NCBI GenBank assembly: GCA_964616495.1
Contig: CAZTRF010000003.1
Coordinates: 1-45,970, forward strand
DNA from: DAOSVX01 sp964616495
GTDB taxonomy: Bacteria > Bacillota_I > Bacilli_A > RF39 > UBA660
Length of the DNA: 45,970 nt
Reading direction: 5' to 3'
This document shows, in pieces, positions 7,418 to 14,516 of the stretch. Within the stretch, counting starts at the first letter, position 1, and each line of letters starts with the position of its first letter. Under the pieces are notes generated by a model. It did no database searches, was not told the origin of the DNA, and worked only from the letters and a program-made list of their open reading frames with translations. The position numbers and the translations under genes are program-made.

Positions 7418-7472
7418 AAAAAGACTATCGCTACTTTCATTTGCAAGCAAACAAAACGTACCACGTCTTTTT
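7418..7472 (-). terminator. Putative minus-strand terminator
   Basis: AAAAAGAC (7418-7425) pairs with GTCTTTTT (7465-7472) around a 39-base loop. On the minus strand it is followed by a T-rich run, fitting termination of the repressor/membrane-protein pair. The large loop makes this less certain. Confidence 0.4.
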
Positions 7473-7491
7473 AATAAAATAAGTCTAAACT

Positions 7492-7944
7492 TTAAATTGT
7501 GTAGACTTGTTTTTTTGGAATTATTTTACTTATCTTTTTAATTGTTTTATCAGTTATTACTACTAATAGGTATAAAACAATTAGAGATAAAATATATAAT
7601 GAAATCATTAATATATAATTACTTGTTACTTTAGCAAATGTATCTAATACATATATTATACAAATTATTACTGTATATAATCCAACTACAAAGAAAGTTG
7701 CATCAGATGGTTTCCTAGTAATATTTTTGTCATAATTCTTATCAGCTTTTCTAAACCGGGTAATCCCATCTTTAGACCATTTATTTAAAAAGTAGTAATT
7801 TCCTAATAAACCAGTTGATATAAATATCCAATATAAACTATTTATTTTTAATGTAGGAAATATCAGTACAAGACATAATGCTATAAATGAAAGTACACAA
7901 CTAATTATTTGAGTCTTATTTAAATACTTATTTATTTTTTTCAT
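7492..7944 (-). CDS. Small membrane protein co-transcribed with repressor
   Basis: A 150-residue protein with four hydrophobic segments (about 12-31, 35-52, 81-104 and 110-131) and a basic loop between the second and third. I recognise no family. It overlaps the end of the XRE repressor gene by 17 bases and has GAGAGGTT upstream, so it is translated from the same mRNA. Membrane proteins paired with element repressors can act in immunity or exclusion, but nothing here proves that. Part of this gene (7777-7862) is duplicated in inverted orientation at 6757-6842. Confidence 0.65.
   Translation of the reverse strand: MKKINKYLNKTQIISCVLSFIALCLVLIFPTLKINSLYWIFISTGLLGNYYFLNKWSKDGITRFRKADKNYDKNITRKPSDATFFVVGLYTVIICIIYVLDTFAKVTSNYILMISLYILSLIVLYLLVVITDKTIKKISKIIPKKQVYTI
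7777..7862 (-). repeat. 86-bp inverted repeat, copy 2 (within gene)
   Basis: The presumed parent copy, lying in frame inside the intact membrane-protein gene at 7492-7944. The reverse complement matches 6757-6842 base for base. Confidence 0.95.
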
Positions 7945-8437
7945 TTTGTAACCTCTCTTTGACCTTATTACTTTCTAAAAGCTTTATTATTTCTTGATTA
8001 GTATTACTTTGATATTTTAAATCCTCAATAGTTTCTTCTAATACATTCTTATCTTCTTCTTTAAGTTTTTCGTTATCAATTCTTTTTTGCAATGACTCAA
8101 TAATAATATCATTATTTTTTATACTAGCTAAAGCAGTAAACAAAGCATCATCTAATTCGTTGCCTTTTAAGTTGGCGTAATGATCCAATAAGTATGGATT
8201 TAAAGCACTTACTTGAACTCCTAAACCAATCATATACATTAAGTCATTATAATTAATATCTATATATTTACTAATTTTTCTTAATGTTTTTGGATTTGGA
8301 TCTTGTCTTAATCCAGACTCTATTTTAGATAATTCTGAATTACTGATTTTAGCAACTTTTGCAAGTTGTCTTTGAGATAATCCAGCATTTTCTCTAGCTT
8401 CTGCTATTATCTTTCCAATAGTTCCGTTTTCTTGCAT
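7928..8437 (-). CDS. XRE-family transcriptional repressor
   Basis: A 169-residue protein with an N-terminal HTH_3 domain at about residues 9-66: A-R-E-N-A-G-L-S-Q-R-Q-L-A-K-V, then I-S-N-S-E-L-S-K-I-E-S-G as recognition helix, and P-N-P-K-T-L-R-K-I. The C-terminal half (about 105-169) is strongly charged and helical, probably a coiled-coil oligomerisation region. There is no Ser/Lys LexA-type autocleavage domain, so release is unlikely to be SOS proteolysis. AGGTGATAGT gives the start. It is divergent from the HTH gene at 8610, with two matching 16-bp sites in between, and is the likely master repressor of the element. Confidence 0.88.
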   Translation of the reverse strand: MQENGTIGKIIAEARENAGLSQRQLAKVAKISNSELSKIESGLRQDPNPKTLRKISKYIDINYNDLMYMIGLGVQVSALNPYLLDHYANLKGNELDDALFTALASIKNNDIIIESLQKRIDNEKLKEEDKNVLEETIEDLKYQSNTNQEIIKLLESNKVKERLQNEKNK

Positions 8438-8456
8438 ACTATCACCTCACAACATA

Positions 8457-8485
8457 ATAATACTATATTAGTTTCCAAATGTCAA
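8457..8485 (-). promoter_or_regulatory. Promoter of the repressor gene
   Basis: Read on the minus strand: TTGACA (8485-8480), 17-base spacer, TATTAT (8462-8457). The -35 lies inside the operator at 8471-8486, so the repressor would shut off its own promoter. Confidence 0.7.
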
Positions 8486-8486
8486 C
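8471..8486 (-). promoter_or_regulatory. Operator site O1
   Basis: On the minus strand this reads GTTGACA-TTT-GGAAAC. The site at 8548-8563 has the same 13 outer bases with AAA in the middle, in opposite orientation. The pair flanks both promoters. Confidence 0.6.
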
Positions 8487-8514
8487 AAAAATGTTAAAAA
8501 TGTTTCTAAAAGTA

Positions 8515-8543
8515 TTGACAAGGTAATAATTACTATGTTATAT
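8515..8543 (+). promoter_or_regulatory. Rightward promoter of the element
   Basis: TTGACA (8515-8520), 17-base spacer, TTATAT (8538-8543). It drives the HTH genes and probably the integrase. The second operator begins five bases after the -10, where bound repressor would block initiation. Confidence 0.7.
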
Positions 8544-8547
8544 TGAT

Positions 8548-8563
8548 GTTGACAAAAGGAAAC
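8548..8563 (+). promoter_or_regulatory. Operator site O2
   Basis: GTTGACA-AAA-GGAAAC, matching O1 in the opposite orientation apart from the central triplet, and located over the predicted start of rightward transcription. Confidence 0.6.
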
Positions 8564-8609
8564 ATTGATATTAAAAATGTTTCTTGTAAGGAAAGGAGAG
8601 AAGATATGA

Positions 8610-8873
8610 TTGAAAACAAATATCCATGGAGTTCCAGATAAAATATGGAAAGACAAAAGAATAAAACCTGAGGGAAAACTAATATATGCTTATATTTATT
8701 CTAAAGGAAGTGAAAGAATAATAACGAATATAAATGTTGGTGAAATACAACAAGTAGTTAAAATGAAAAATCCAGGATTAAAAAATAATCTTCAAAGATT
8801 AGAAAAATTTAAATATATAGTATATAAAGAATACTCACAAGGGATGTATACAATATCATTACTAAACTGTTAA
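8610..8873 (+). CDS. Small helix-turn-helix protein, TTG start
   Basis: An 87-residue protein starting at TTG 8610, with GGAG eleven bases upstream. It begins K-T-N-I-H-G-V-P-D-K-I-W-K-D-K-R-I and has a winged-helix pattern: G-K-L-I-Y-A-Y-I as first helix and L-K-N-N-L-Q-R-L-E-K-F-K-Y-I as recognition helix plus wing. It resembles the next gene in layout, as in replication-initiator-type or excision-control proteins of small elements. An ATG four bases upstream (8606) is better spaced from the RBS but opens another frame that stops after 11 codons. It is the first gene after the rightward promoter. Exact role unknown. Confidence 0.6.
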   Translation: MKTNIHGVPDKIWKDKRIKPEGKLIYAYIYSKGSERIITNINVGEIQQVVKMKNPGLKNNLQRLEKFKYIVYKEYSQGMYTISLLNC

Positions 8874-8994
8874 AAATACATTAGTAATGTAGGTACAGTA
8901 AGAATAAGTCTTATGCTAGTACCTTTTCTATAAGATATATAGAATAAATGAATTCGGTAAACCCGAATATTATCAAAATAAATATAGGGGAACT

Positions 8995-9480
8995 ATGCGA
9001 TTAAAAGGTGAGTTTATTATGGTTCCTGATTTATCTTTAATAGATGATAATTTATCACAAGCTGATAAATTAGTATTAGGATTAATAATTTCATTATCTT
9101 TTAAGAATAACTATTGTTTTGCTAGTAATAAATATTTAGGAATGAGAATTAGAGTTTCACCTAGAACAATAACGGATTCATTAAAAAAGTTAAAATTGAA
9201 TAAATATATAATAATAAAATATATTGATAAAAAAAGACATATATATCTAAATAAAGAAAAGGTATTAGTAGAAGATAATTCTACTAATGAAGCAAGAAAT
9301 TGCACCTATCTATATGCAGAAATTTGCGACCATAATATAAAGACTAAATATAAAAAGAAAAATAATATTAGTAATAATCCAGTCCCAATATGGATGGAGC
9401 ATCCTGAAATGTGTGAAAGTAAGAAAGCTTCTCTGGAAGAAATAAAAGAAATGGAAGATTTACTAAAAGATTTTAAATAA
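8995..9480 (+). CDS. Helix-turn-helix (RepA_N-like) protein
   Basis: A 161-residue protein. Residues 1-85 form a winged helix: L-S-Q-A-D-K-L-V-L-G-L-I-I-S-L, then S-N-K-Y-L-G-M-R-I-R-V-S-P-R-T-I-T-D-S-L-K-K-L as recognition helix and an I-I-I-K-Y-I-D-K-K-R-H wing. This layout is common in replication-initiation and accessory proteins of Gram-positive elements. The C-terminus ends in a short acidic helix. ATG 8995 has GGGG only four bases upstream; ATG 9019 has a better-spaced AGGTGAG, so the protein may be eight residues shorter. It may act in replication or excision control. Confidence 0.65.
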   Translation: MRLKGEFIMVPDLSLIDDNLSQADKLVLGLIISLSFKNNYCFASNKYLGMRIRVSPRTITDSLKKLKLNKYIIIKYIDKKRHIYLNKEKVLVEDNSTNEARNCTYLYAEICDHNIKTKYKKKNNISNNPVPIWMEHPEMCESKKASLEEIKEMEDLLKDFK

Positions 9481-9556
9481 ATGAAAGTGAGGATTGATAT
9501 ATGAATATAATTTATGGAGGGTATTATTTATAATTAATACAAAAGGGGGAATTAAG

Positions 9557-9694
9557 ATGGAGGTAGTATATAATGTAACATACAAATATAAAAGTAAAGA
9601 GATTTTAACAAAAGATGAAATAAAAGAGATATTTAATAGGAAACTAATTAATATAATACTAAATATGGAGAATCAAGATTTAAAAAATGCTTGA
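9557..9694 (+). CDS. 45-residue protein upstream of integrase
   Basis: ATG 9557 follows AAAAGGGGG at good distance; a longer frame from 9494 has no convincing start. The product begins M-E-V-V-Y-N-V-T-Y and has a Lys/Glu-rich helical middle. It fits the small conserved proteins that often precede large serine recombinases in Firmicute elements. A role as recombination directionality factor is possible from position only. Confidence 0.55.
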   Translation: MEVVYNVTYKYKSKEILTKDEIKEIFNRKLINIILNMENQDLKNA

Positions 9695-9754
9695 ACTAGT
9701 ATATAATGTATTTGTGATATCTAGTTATTCAAGATTAATAATGGAGGAATAACT

Positions 9755-11347
9755 ATGATAGAGAAAGTAGGTGTATATTGTAGATTATCTGATGAAGATA
9801 GATTTAAGACTAATAAAAATGATGATAGTGATAGTATAGTAAATCAAAGAAGTATGTGTGTTAAGTTTGCAGTTAATAATGGTTGGGATGTAGTTGATAT
9901 ATATTCTGATGATGATTTTTCTGGAGCAGGTGTAGATAGACCTGGTTTTAATAAATTAATTGAAGATTGCGAAAGTAGAAAGATAAACTTAGTATTATGT
10001 AAAACACAATCAAGATTTTCAAGAGATTTAGAAGTTATAGAAAGATACTTACACAATAAATTTATAGAATGGGGAGTAAGATTTGTTAGTATTGTAGATA
10101 ATGCTGATACAAGTAATGAATCAAATAAAAAATCTCGTCAAATAAATGGACTTATGAATGAATGGTATCTTGAGGATTTATCACAAAATATAAAGAAGTC
10201 TTTAAAAAATAAAAGAGAAGATGGATTGTTTATGGGAAGCTTTGCTCCATATGGTTATGTTAGAAGTAGTGAAAATAAGCATAAATTAATAGTTGATCCA
10301 GTAGCTAGTAAAGTTGTTAAAGAAATTTTTGAAAGATATAAAAATGGAGAAGGATATTTTAAAATAGCACAATATTTAAACAATAATAATATTCCAACTC
10401 CATCAGTATATAAAAAACAATCTGGAAGTAACTTTGTATGTTGCAATAATAATTATAAGAATCCGATTTGGACTATTGATACAATTGCTAAATTACTTCG
10501 TAATGAAGTTTACATTGGCAATCTTGTTCAAGGTAAAAGAACTTCGCTAGGCTATAAGGTTCATAAGTTTAGGAAAGTAAATGAAAAAGATTGGTGTAGA
10601 ACTGAAAATACACATGATGCAGTTATTGATAAAGAAACTTGGAACTTAGTTCAAAAAAGACTTGGAACACATGAATCTCCAACAAGAACTGGAGAAGTAC
10701 ACTATTTTAGCAAAAAGGTTTATTGTTCAGACTGTGGGAAAGTATTTACAAGAAATGTTTTCAACACAAAAAGTGGAAAGAAAGCATATCTACAATGTAA
10801 AGGTGCAAAGAAACTTAATATATGTGAAAACAACAAATCTATTAAAATAGGAGAATTAGAAATAATAGTTATAAATGCTATAAATGATTTATTAAATAAT
10901 TACTATGATAAAGATAATTTACAAGAATACTACAATAATATAAAAAGTAATGATAAGACAATTAAAGAAACAATAGATGTTCTTAACAAAGAAAAAAACA
11001 ATCTTGATAAAAAGATTGCGGAAAACAAAAGCTATTTTAGAAAATTATATGAAGATAAAAATAATGAATTAATTACTGAAGATATGTTTAAAATGTTAAC
11101 CAGTGATTATTCAAAAGAAATAGATAATATGATTTTACGAAAGAACAATATAGATAATGAAATAGATTGTCTTAATACTAAAGAAGATAATAGAAAACAA
11201 GCAAGTGATATATTTAAAAAATATAAACATATAAAAAAATTAGATAAACTAATTATTGATGAGTTTATAGAAAAGATAAATATAGGAGCTTATAATAAAG
11301 AAACAAATTCACGAGATATAGAAATCGAATGGAACTTTGAAATTTAA
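9755..11347 (+). CDS. Large serine recombinase (integrase)
   Basis: A 530-residue site-specific recombinase preceded by GGAGGAATAACT. The N-terminal resolvase domain (about 4-150) has the catalytic Ser12 in Y-C-R-L-S-D-E-D and the arginine segment S-R-F-S-R-D. The Recombinase domain follows (about 170-290), then the zinc ribbon starting Y323-C-S-D-C and closing with a second Cys pair in the L-Q-C-K ... I-C-E segment, and a coiled coil (about 395-490). All catalytic features are present, so it should be active. It catalysed insertion between a palindromic attP and the amidase gene, with a CA core. Its stop codon is 27 bases from the right arm, the usual position. Excision would need a directionality factor. 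Confidence 0.95.
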   Translation: MIEKVGVYCRLSDEDRFKTNKNDDSDSIVNQRSMCVKFAVNNGWDVVDIYSDDDFSGAGVDRPGFNKLIEDCESRKINLVLCKTQSRFSRDLEVIERYLHNKFIEWGVRFVSIVDNADTSNESNKKSRQINGLMNEWYLEDLSQNIKKSLKNKREDGLFMGSFAPYGYVRSSENKHKLIVDPVASKVVKEIFERYKNGEGYFKIAQYLNNNNIPTPSVYKKQSGSNFVCCNNNYKNPIWTIDTIAKLLRNEVYIGNLVQGKRTSLGYKVHKFRKVNEKDWCRTENTHDAVIDKETWNLVQKRLGTHESPTRTGEVHYFSKKVYCSDCGKVFTRNVFNTKSGKKAYLQCKGAKKLNICENNKSIKIGELEIIVINAINDLLNNYYDKDNLQEYYNNIKSNDKTIKETIDVLNKEKNNLDKKIAENKSYFRKLYEDKNNELITEDMFKMLTSDYSKEIDNMILRKNNIDNEIDCLNTKEDNRKQASDIFKKYKHIKKLDKLIIDEFIEKINIGAYNKETNSRDIEIEWNFEI

Positions 11348-11360
11348 GAAATAGATAATA

Positions 11361-11395
11361 TTTGGGTTAAACCGAAACATTCTCATGGTGGAAGT
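11361..11395 (+). other. attR of the serine-recombinase element
   Basis: Element arm GAAACATTCT (11374-11383), core CA (11384-11385), then amidase sequence TGGTGGAAG. Outer bases GGGTTA (11364-11369) echo the GATAACCCC outside the left arm in inverted form, so the attP symmetry extends beyond the perfect 10 bp. Confidence 0.85.
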
Positions 11396-12532
11396 GATGG
11401 TGGAGCAGTAGGTAATAATCTTGTTGAAAAAGAATTAAATTTAAAAATATCAAATTATATGTATAATCGATTTAAAGAATTGGGAGTGCCAGTATCAATT
11501 ACTAGAATGACTGATGAAAGCCTTGAACCGATTGAAAGAACAAATAAAATCCAATCATTTTATGGTGATGGTAAAGATGTAGTGGTAATATCAAATCATA
11601 TAAATGCAGGTGGTGGGGATGGTGCCGAAGTAATTTACGCTTTAAGAAATAATGATACATTAGCTAAGAAAATATCTAATGAAATAGAAAAAGAAGGTCA
11701 AAATATTAGAAAGTATTATCAAAGAAGATTGCCTAGCAACTCGGCTAAAGATTATTATTTTATTCATAGAGATACCCCAAATAATGAAGCGGTTATAGTT
11801 GAGTATGGTTTCTTAGATAGTACTGGAGATGATGTAGAACAATTAACTAATAATTGGGAAAAATATGCCGAAGCTGTAGTTAGAGCAGTAGCGGATTATA
11901 AAAATATTCCCTATACTCCTCTTGTAGGAAGTGGGTACTATGTTGTTCAAAAAGGTGATTCTTTATGGAGCATAGCTAAGAAATATGGCTTAAATGTTGA
12001 TGAATTAAAGGAAATAAACAACTTAAGCAGTAATTTGTTACAAGTTGGAGATGTTTTAAAAGTGATCAAGGAATTTCCCGCTTTAAATGAAAATACTTAT
12101 ATTGTTCAAAAAGGAGATACTTTATATAGTATAGCCAACAAATATAAAATGACAGTTAATGAATTAAAAAGTCTAAATAATTTAAGTTCAAACATTTTAA
12201 CCATAGGTCAAAAATTATTAATTAATAAAAGTGAAGAATATGATATTTATACGGTTGAAAAAGGAGATACTCTGTATCGAATTGCTAATACTTATGGAAT
12301 ATCTGTTGCTGAATTGAAGGATATTAACAATCTAACAACAAATGAGTTATATATAGGTCAAAAGCTTAAGGTTCCGGGGAATGAAACTAATAAAGTATAT
12401 ACGGTAGTAAAAGGAGATAACTTGTATCGAATAGCTCAAAAATTTAATACAACCGTTTCAGCTTTAGAAAGTTTAAATAATTTAAAAAGTAGCACTTTAA
12501 GTATAGGCCAACAGATTTTAATTCCAAATTAA
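11386..12532 (+). pseudogene. 3' part of interrupted amidase (Amidase_3 + four LysM)
   Basis: This continues the gene begun at 5880. In the restored 395-residue protein the zinc ligands would be His14 (rebuilt at the joint), Glu28 and His85 (S-N-H-I-N-A), with catalytic Glu153 (I-V-E-Y-G-F). Four LysM domains follow at about 198-241, 249-292, 298-341 and 350-394, each with K-G-D-x-L-x-x-I-A. There is no signal peptide, as in CwlC-like mother-cell amidases and phage endolysins. The part alone could start at ATG 11459 but would lack His14 and Glu28 and be inactive. Both halves are otherwise intact, so excision would restore function. A bidirectional terminator follows. Confidence 0.88.
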
Positions 12533-12557
12533 AAAATATCTTAACAAGATATTTTTT
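12531..12557. terminator. Bidirectional terminator
   Basis: AAAAAATATCTT and AAGATATTTTTT form a 12-bp stem with a 3-base loop, with A and T runs on either side. It serves the convergent amidase and cortex-hydrolase genes and overlaps the 3' ends of both. Confidence 0.8.
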
Positions 12558-12978
12558 AATGTATTTCTTTACAAATACTAGGCTCCGGATTATAAAAGCA
12601 ATGATTTTTATATCTTCCTGAAAGCTTTTGATTATACCAAGTTGATTTGCAACTAGTGCCTGTAGCTGGGGCATAAAACCACAATGCGTTAGTAGCAGGA
12701 TGATAGTATTCTCCATCTAGAACACGTTCGGCAAGCCTTTTTTCTAAGGTAGTTGCAGCACTTTGAAATAAAGAACTACTCGTACCAACAAATTGACTTT
12801 TTTGATATATTGCCTCAGTAACAGTTCTGATGTCTTTAAAAGTTAAGCAATTGGCAATCACTCTATTAACTACGACATTTCCAACCATGAGCATGCCTAA
12901 ATTGCCTTCTGCTAAAGCTTCTGCTCTCATAATTCTAGCCAAAAGATCTTTTTCTTTAGTTGAATATTGTATAAACAT
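12556..12978 (-). CDS. CwlJ/SleB-type cell wall hydrolase (Hydrolase_2)
   Basis: A 140-residue protein with GAGGTGATT upstream. It is close in length to CwlJ (about 140) and shows the family signatures: I-M-R-A-E-A-L-A-E-G with catalytic Glu20, V-G-N-V-V-V-N-R, and the C-terminal H-P-A-T-N-A-L-W-F-Y and K-N-H-C-F-Y segments. No signal peptide is present, matching CwlJ, which is made in the mother cell and placed at the spore cortex-coat border, where it breaks cortex peptidoglycan during germination. The convergent neighbour is the interrupted amidase, and a gerA operon lies elsewhere in the window. Confidence 0.85.
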   Translation of the reverse strand: MFIQYSTKEKDLLARIMRAEALAEGNLGMLMVGNVVVNRVIANCLTFKDIRTVTEAIYQKSQFVGTSSSLFQSAATTLEKRLAERVLDGEYYHPATNALWFYAPATGTSCKSTWYNQKLSGRYKNHCFYNPEPSICKEIH

Positions 12979-13013
12979 ATAATCACCTCATTAATATATT
13001 ATGTTATTTATTA

Positions 13014-13042
13014 TTGAAATATTTTTATTAAAGTGATAAAAT
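13014..13042 (+). promoter_or_regulatory. Promoter of tRNA-Trp
   Basis: TTGAAA (13014-13019), 17-base spacer, TAAAAT (13037-13042), placing transcription start a few bases before the tRNA 5' end. Confidence 0.65.
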
Positions 13043-13053
13043 AACACACATGT

Positions 13054-13127
13054 AGAGGCGTGGTATAATGGTAGCATAGGAGTCTCCAAAACTTTTGATG
13101 GGAGTTCGATTCTCTCCGCCTCTGCCA
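13054..13127 (+). tRNA. tRNA-Trp (CCA anticodon)
   Basis: A 74-base tRNA including an encoded CCA. The acceptor stem AGAGGCG / CGCCTCT is perfect. The anticodon loop CTCCAAA reads UGG. The anticodon stem GGAGT / ACTTT has two G-U pairs, and the T arm is GGGAG-TTCGATT-CTCTC. The D stem (GTAT with GCAT) is weak, with an A-C mismatch. It stands alone with its own promoter and a terminator 12 bases downstream. Confidence 0.95.
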
Positions 13128-13138
13128 TTTAGTGATTT

Positions 13139-13164
13139 AAACAAATAGAAATATTTGTTTTTTT
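13139..13164 (+). terminator. Terminator after tRNA-Trp
   Basis: AAACAAATA and TATTTGTTT form a 9-bp stem closed by a GAAA tetraloop and followed by T residues. Confidence 0.85.
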
Positions 13165-13190
13165 GTGATATGCTTTTTGTAGGTGATAAT

Positions 13191-13832
13191 ATGATCAATA
13201 TTTTGTTTAGTGGAATTGATAAAGAAAATGGATTTACAAATAAGCAAGCGGAAGTATTAAAAAAAGATTTAACTGATGATATGAGTATTACATTTGTATC
13301 TTCTATTTTTAATAACTATGAGCGAAGTAATGCACAATTTACTAGATATTTAAATTGCTTTAAAAAGATAGGAATAACGTTTAGTAGTAGTTATATTATT
13401 GATAATAGAATGAATATAAGTGAAGCATGTGAAAAAGTTGCTAATTCGGACATTGTATTTCTATTAAGTGGATCTCCAGAATTACAAATGAAATCTATAA
13501 TCGAGTATAATTTGACAGACTTAATTTCAAAATCGAAAATAATAATTGGAGTAAGTGCGGGATCAATGAACCAATCTAAAATAGTTATGTATAGAGATGA
13601 TTTTGATAATAATACAATGAAAAAATATTATGGATTAAATTTAATAGATATAAATATATTTCCTCATGTTTCTTTTGAAAATAAGAAATTGTTAGAAGAA
13701 GCAAAAGAAATAAGTGAATATATGCCACTTATTTTACTTCAAAATGAATCATTTATAAGAATTAATAATGGTTTGATGGACGTTTTTGGTAAATATTATA
13801 TTTTAAATAATAGAATTTTGATAAAAAAATGA
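13191..13832 (+). CDS. Peptidase S51 / class I glutamine amidotransferase-like protein
   Basis: Start at ATG 13191, preceded by AGGTGAT; a longer frame from 13155 runs through the tRNA terminator. The 213-residue product has the S51 (dipeptidase E-like) fold: an early I-L-F-S-G-I-D, a D-I-V-F-L-L-S-G-S-P segment, and the nucleophile elbow G-V-S-A-G-S, where Ser replaces the Cys of true amidotransferases. I-F-P-H-V-S-F supplies the likely catalytic His. It probably cleaves short peptides, possibly Asp-containing, in the cytoplasm. Substrate unknown. Confidence 0.82.
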   Translation: MINILFSGIDKENGFTNKQAEVLKKDLTDDMSITFVSSIFNNYERSNAQFTRYLNCFKKIGITFSSSYIIDNRMNISEACEKVANSDIVFLLSGSPELQMKSIIEYNLTDLISKSKIIIGVSAGSMNQSKIVMYRDDFDNNTMKKYYGLNLIDINIFPHVSFENKKLLEEAKEISEYMPLILLQNESFIRINNGLMDVFGKYYILNNRILIKK

Positions 13833-13860
13833 AATTGTTATAATTAAATTGGGTGATAAA

Positions 13861-14355
13861 ATGAATATAAAACTAAAAAAAATAGAAAGTAAAGATAAAA
13901 TTGTTTTAAATAATTTATTTCAACTATACATGCATGATATTACTGGTTCATTACCTATGGAAGTAAATGAACATGGATTATTTGAATATAATGAAATTGA
14001 CTACTATTTTAATAAAGAAACTAAGCGTTTTGCATATTTTATTAAAGCAGATAATCAACTTGCTGGTTTTGCATTAATAGATGATGATTTTATGGTTTTA
14101 GATAAAAAAGATAATAATTATGATTTTTCGGAAATGTTTATATTGAATTCTTATAAAAATAAAGGTATTGGGAAAATAGCTGCAGAAAAAATATTTGATA
14201 TGCATCAGGGCAATTGGGAAGTTAAACCGGTTCCAAGGAGCGAAGGTGCTAAAAGATTTTGGGAAAGAACAATAAAAGAATATACCAAAGATAATTATAA
14301 AATTGAATATCCTAAACCTAATAGGACTACTTTTATATTTAATAACAAAAAATAA
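13861..14355 (+). CDS. GNAT-family N-acetyltransferase
   Basis: ATG 13861 follows GGGTGAT; a TATAAT box lies at 13837-13842. The 164-residue product has the GNAT order: an N-terminal L-Y-M-H-D segment, central beta strands ending A-G-F-A-L-I, and the acetyl-CoA pyrophosphate loop in S-Y-K-N-K-G-I-G-K-I-A-A. The C-terminus has R-S-E-G-A-K-R-F-W-E, typical of a subfamily acting on small molecules. Substrate unknown. A hairpin starts in the stop codon. Confidence 0.8.
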   Translation: MNIKLKKIESKDKIVLNNLFQLYMHDITGSLPMEVNEHGLFEYNEIDYYFNKETKRFAYFIKADNQLAGFALIDDDFMVLDKKDNNYDFSEMFILNSYKNKGIGKIAAEKIFDMHQGNWEVKPVPRSEGAKRFWERTIKEYTKDNYKIEYPKPNRTTFIFNNKK

Positions 14356-14400
14356 TATAAGGTTTAAGTAATGAATTTTTATACTTAAACGACCTTATAT
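14355..14400 (+). terminator. Large hairpin, possible terminator
   Basis: ATATAAGGT + TTAAGTA pairs with TACTTAA + ACCTTATAT, interrupted by a short bulge, forming a long stem right after the GNAT gene. There is no T-run behind it, so termination is uncertain. Confidence 0.45.
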
Positions 14401-14516
14401 AGAAGTGTTCACTTTTACAAAAAAGTTTGTTTTTTAATGCTTATAATAAGTACGTAAATACATGCTAATTTAACTTTTTAAATAGATAACGATTTATATT
14501 TGTTTGTATAGGTTAT

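Larger units (their letters stand above)
5921..11385 (+). mobile_element. 5,465-bp integrated element with large serine recombinase
   Basis: Bounded by attL (core CA at 5919-5920) and attR (core CA at 11384-11385). The gene order is AbiE-type antitoxin, truncated toxin gene, zinc-ribbon membrane protein (+), membrane protein and XRE repressor (-), two HTH proteins, a 45-residue protein and the integrase (+), which ends 27 bases from the right arm. There are no capsid, terminase, relaxase or coupling-protein genes, so it is neither a complete phage nor a conjugative element; it may be a satellite, a relic, or a domesticated skin-like element. The reconstructed uninterrupted target is an intact amidase gene, which confirms the boundaries. 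Confidence 0.88.

Noticed and set aside
5921..11385. Complete prophage or conjugative element
   Set aside because: No packaging, structural, lysis, relaxase or type IV secretion genes occur between the att sites.
12444..12716. Minus-strand frame of 90 codons overlapping the amidase 3' end
   Set aside because: It lies across the LysM coding region and the bidirectional terminator, has no RBS, and conflicts with the well-supported cortex-hydrolase gene.
12979..13013. Sigma-K-type promoter for the cortex-hydrolase gene
   Set aside because: CATAATATA on the minus strand fits the loose -10 pattern but no AC lies at the right distance, and such matches are common in this AT-rich DNA.
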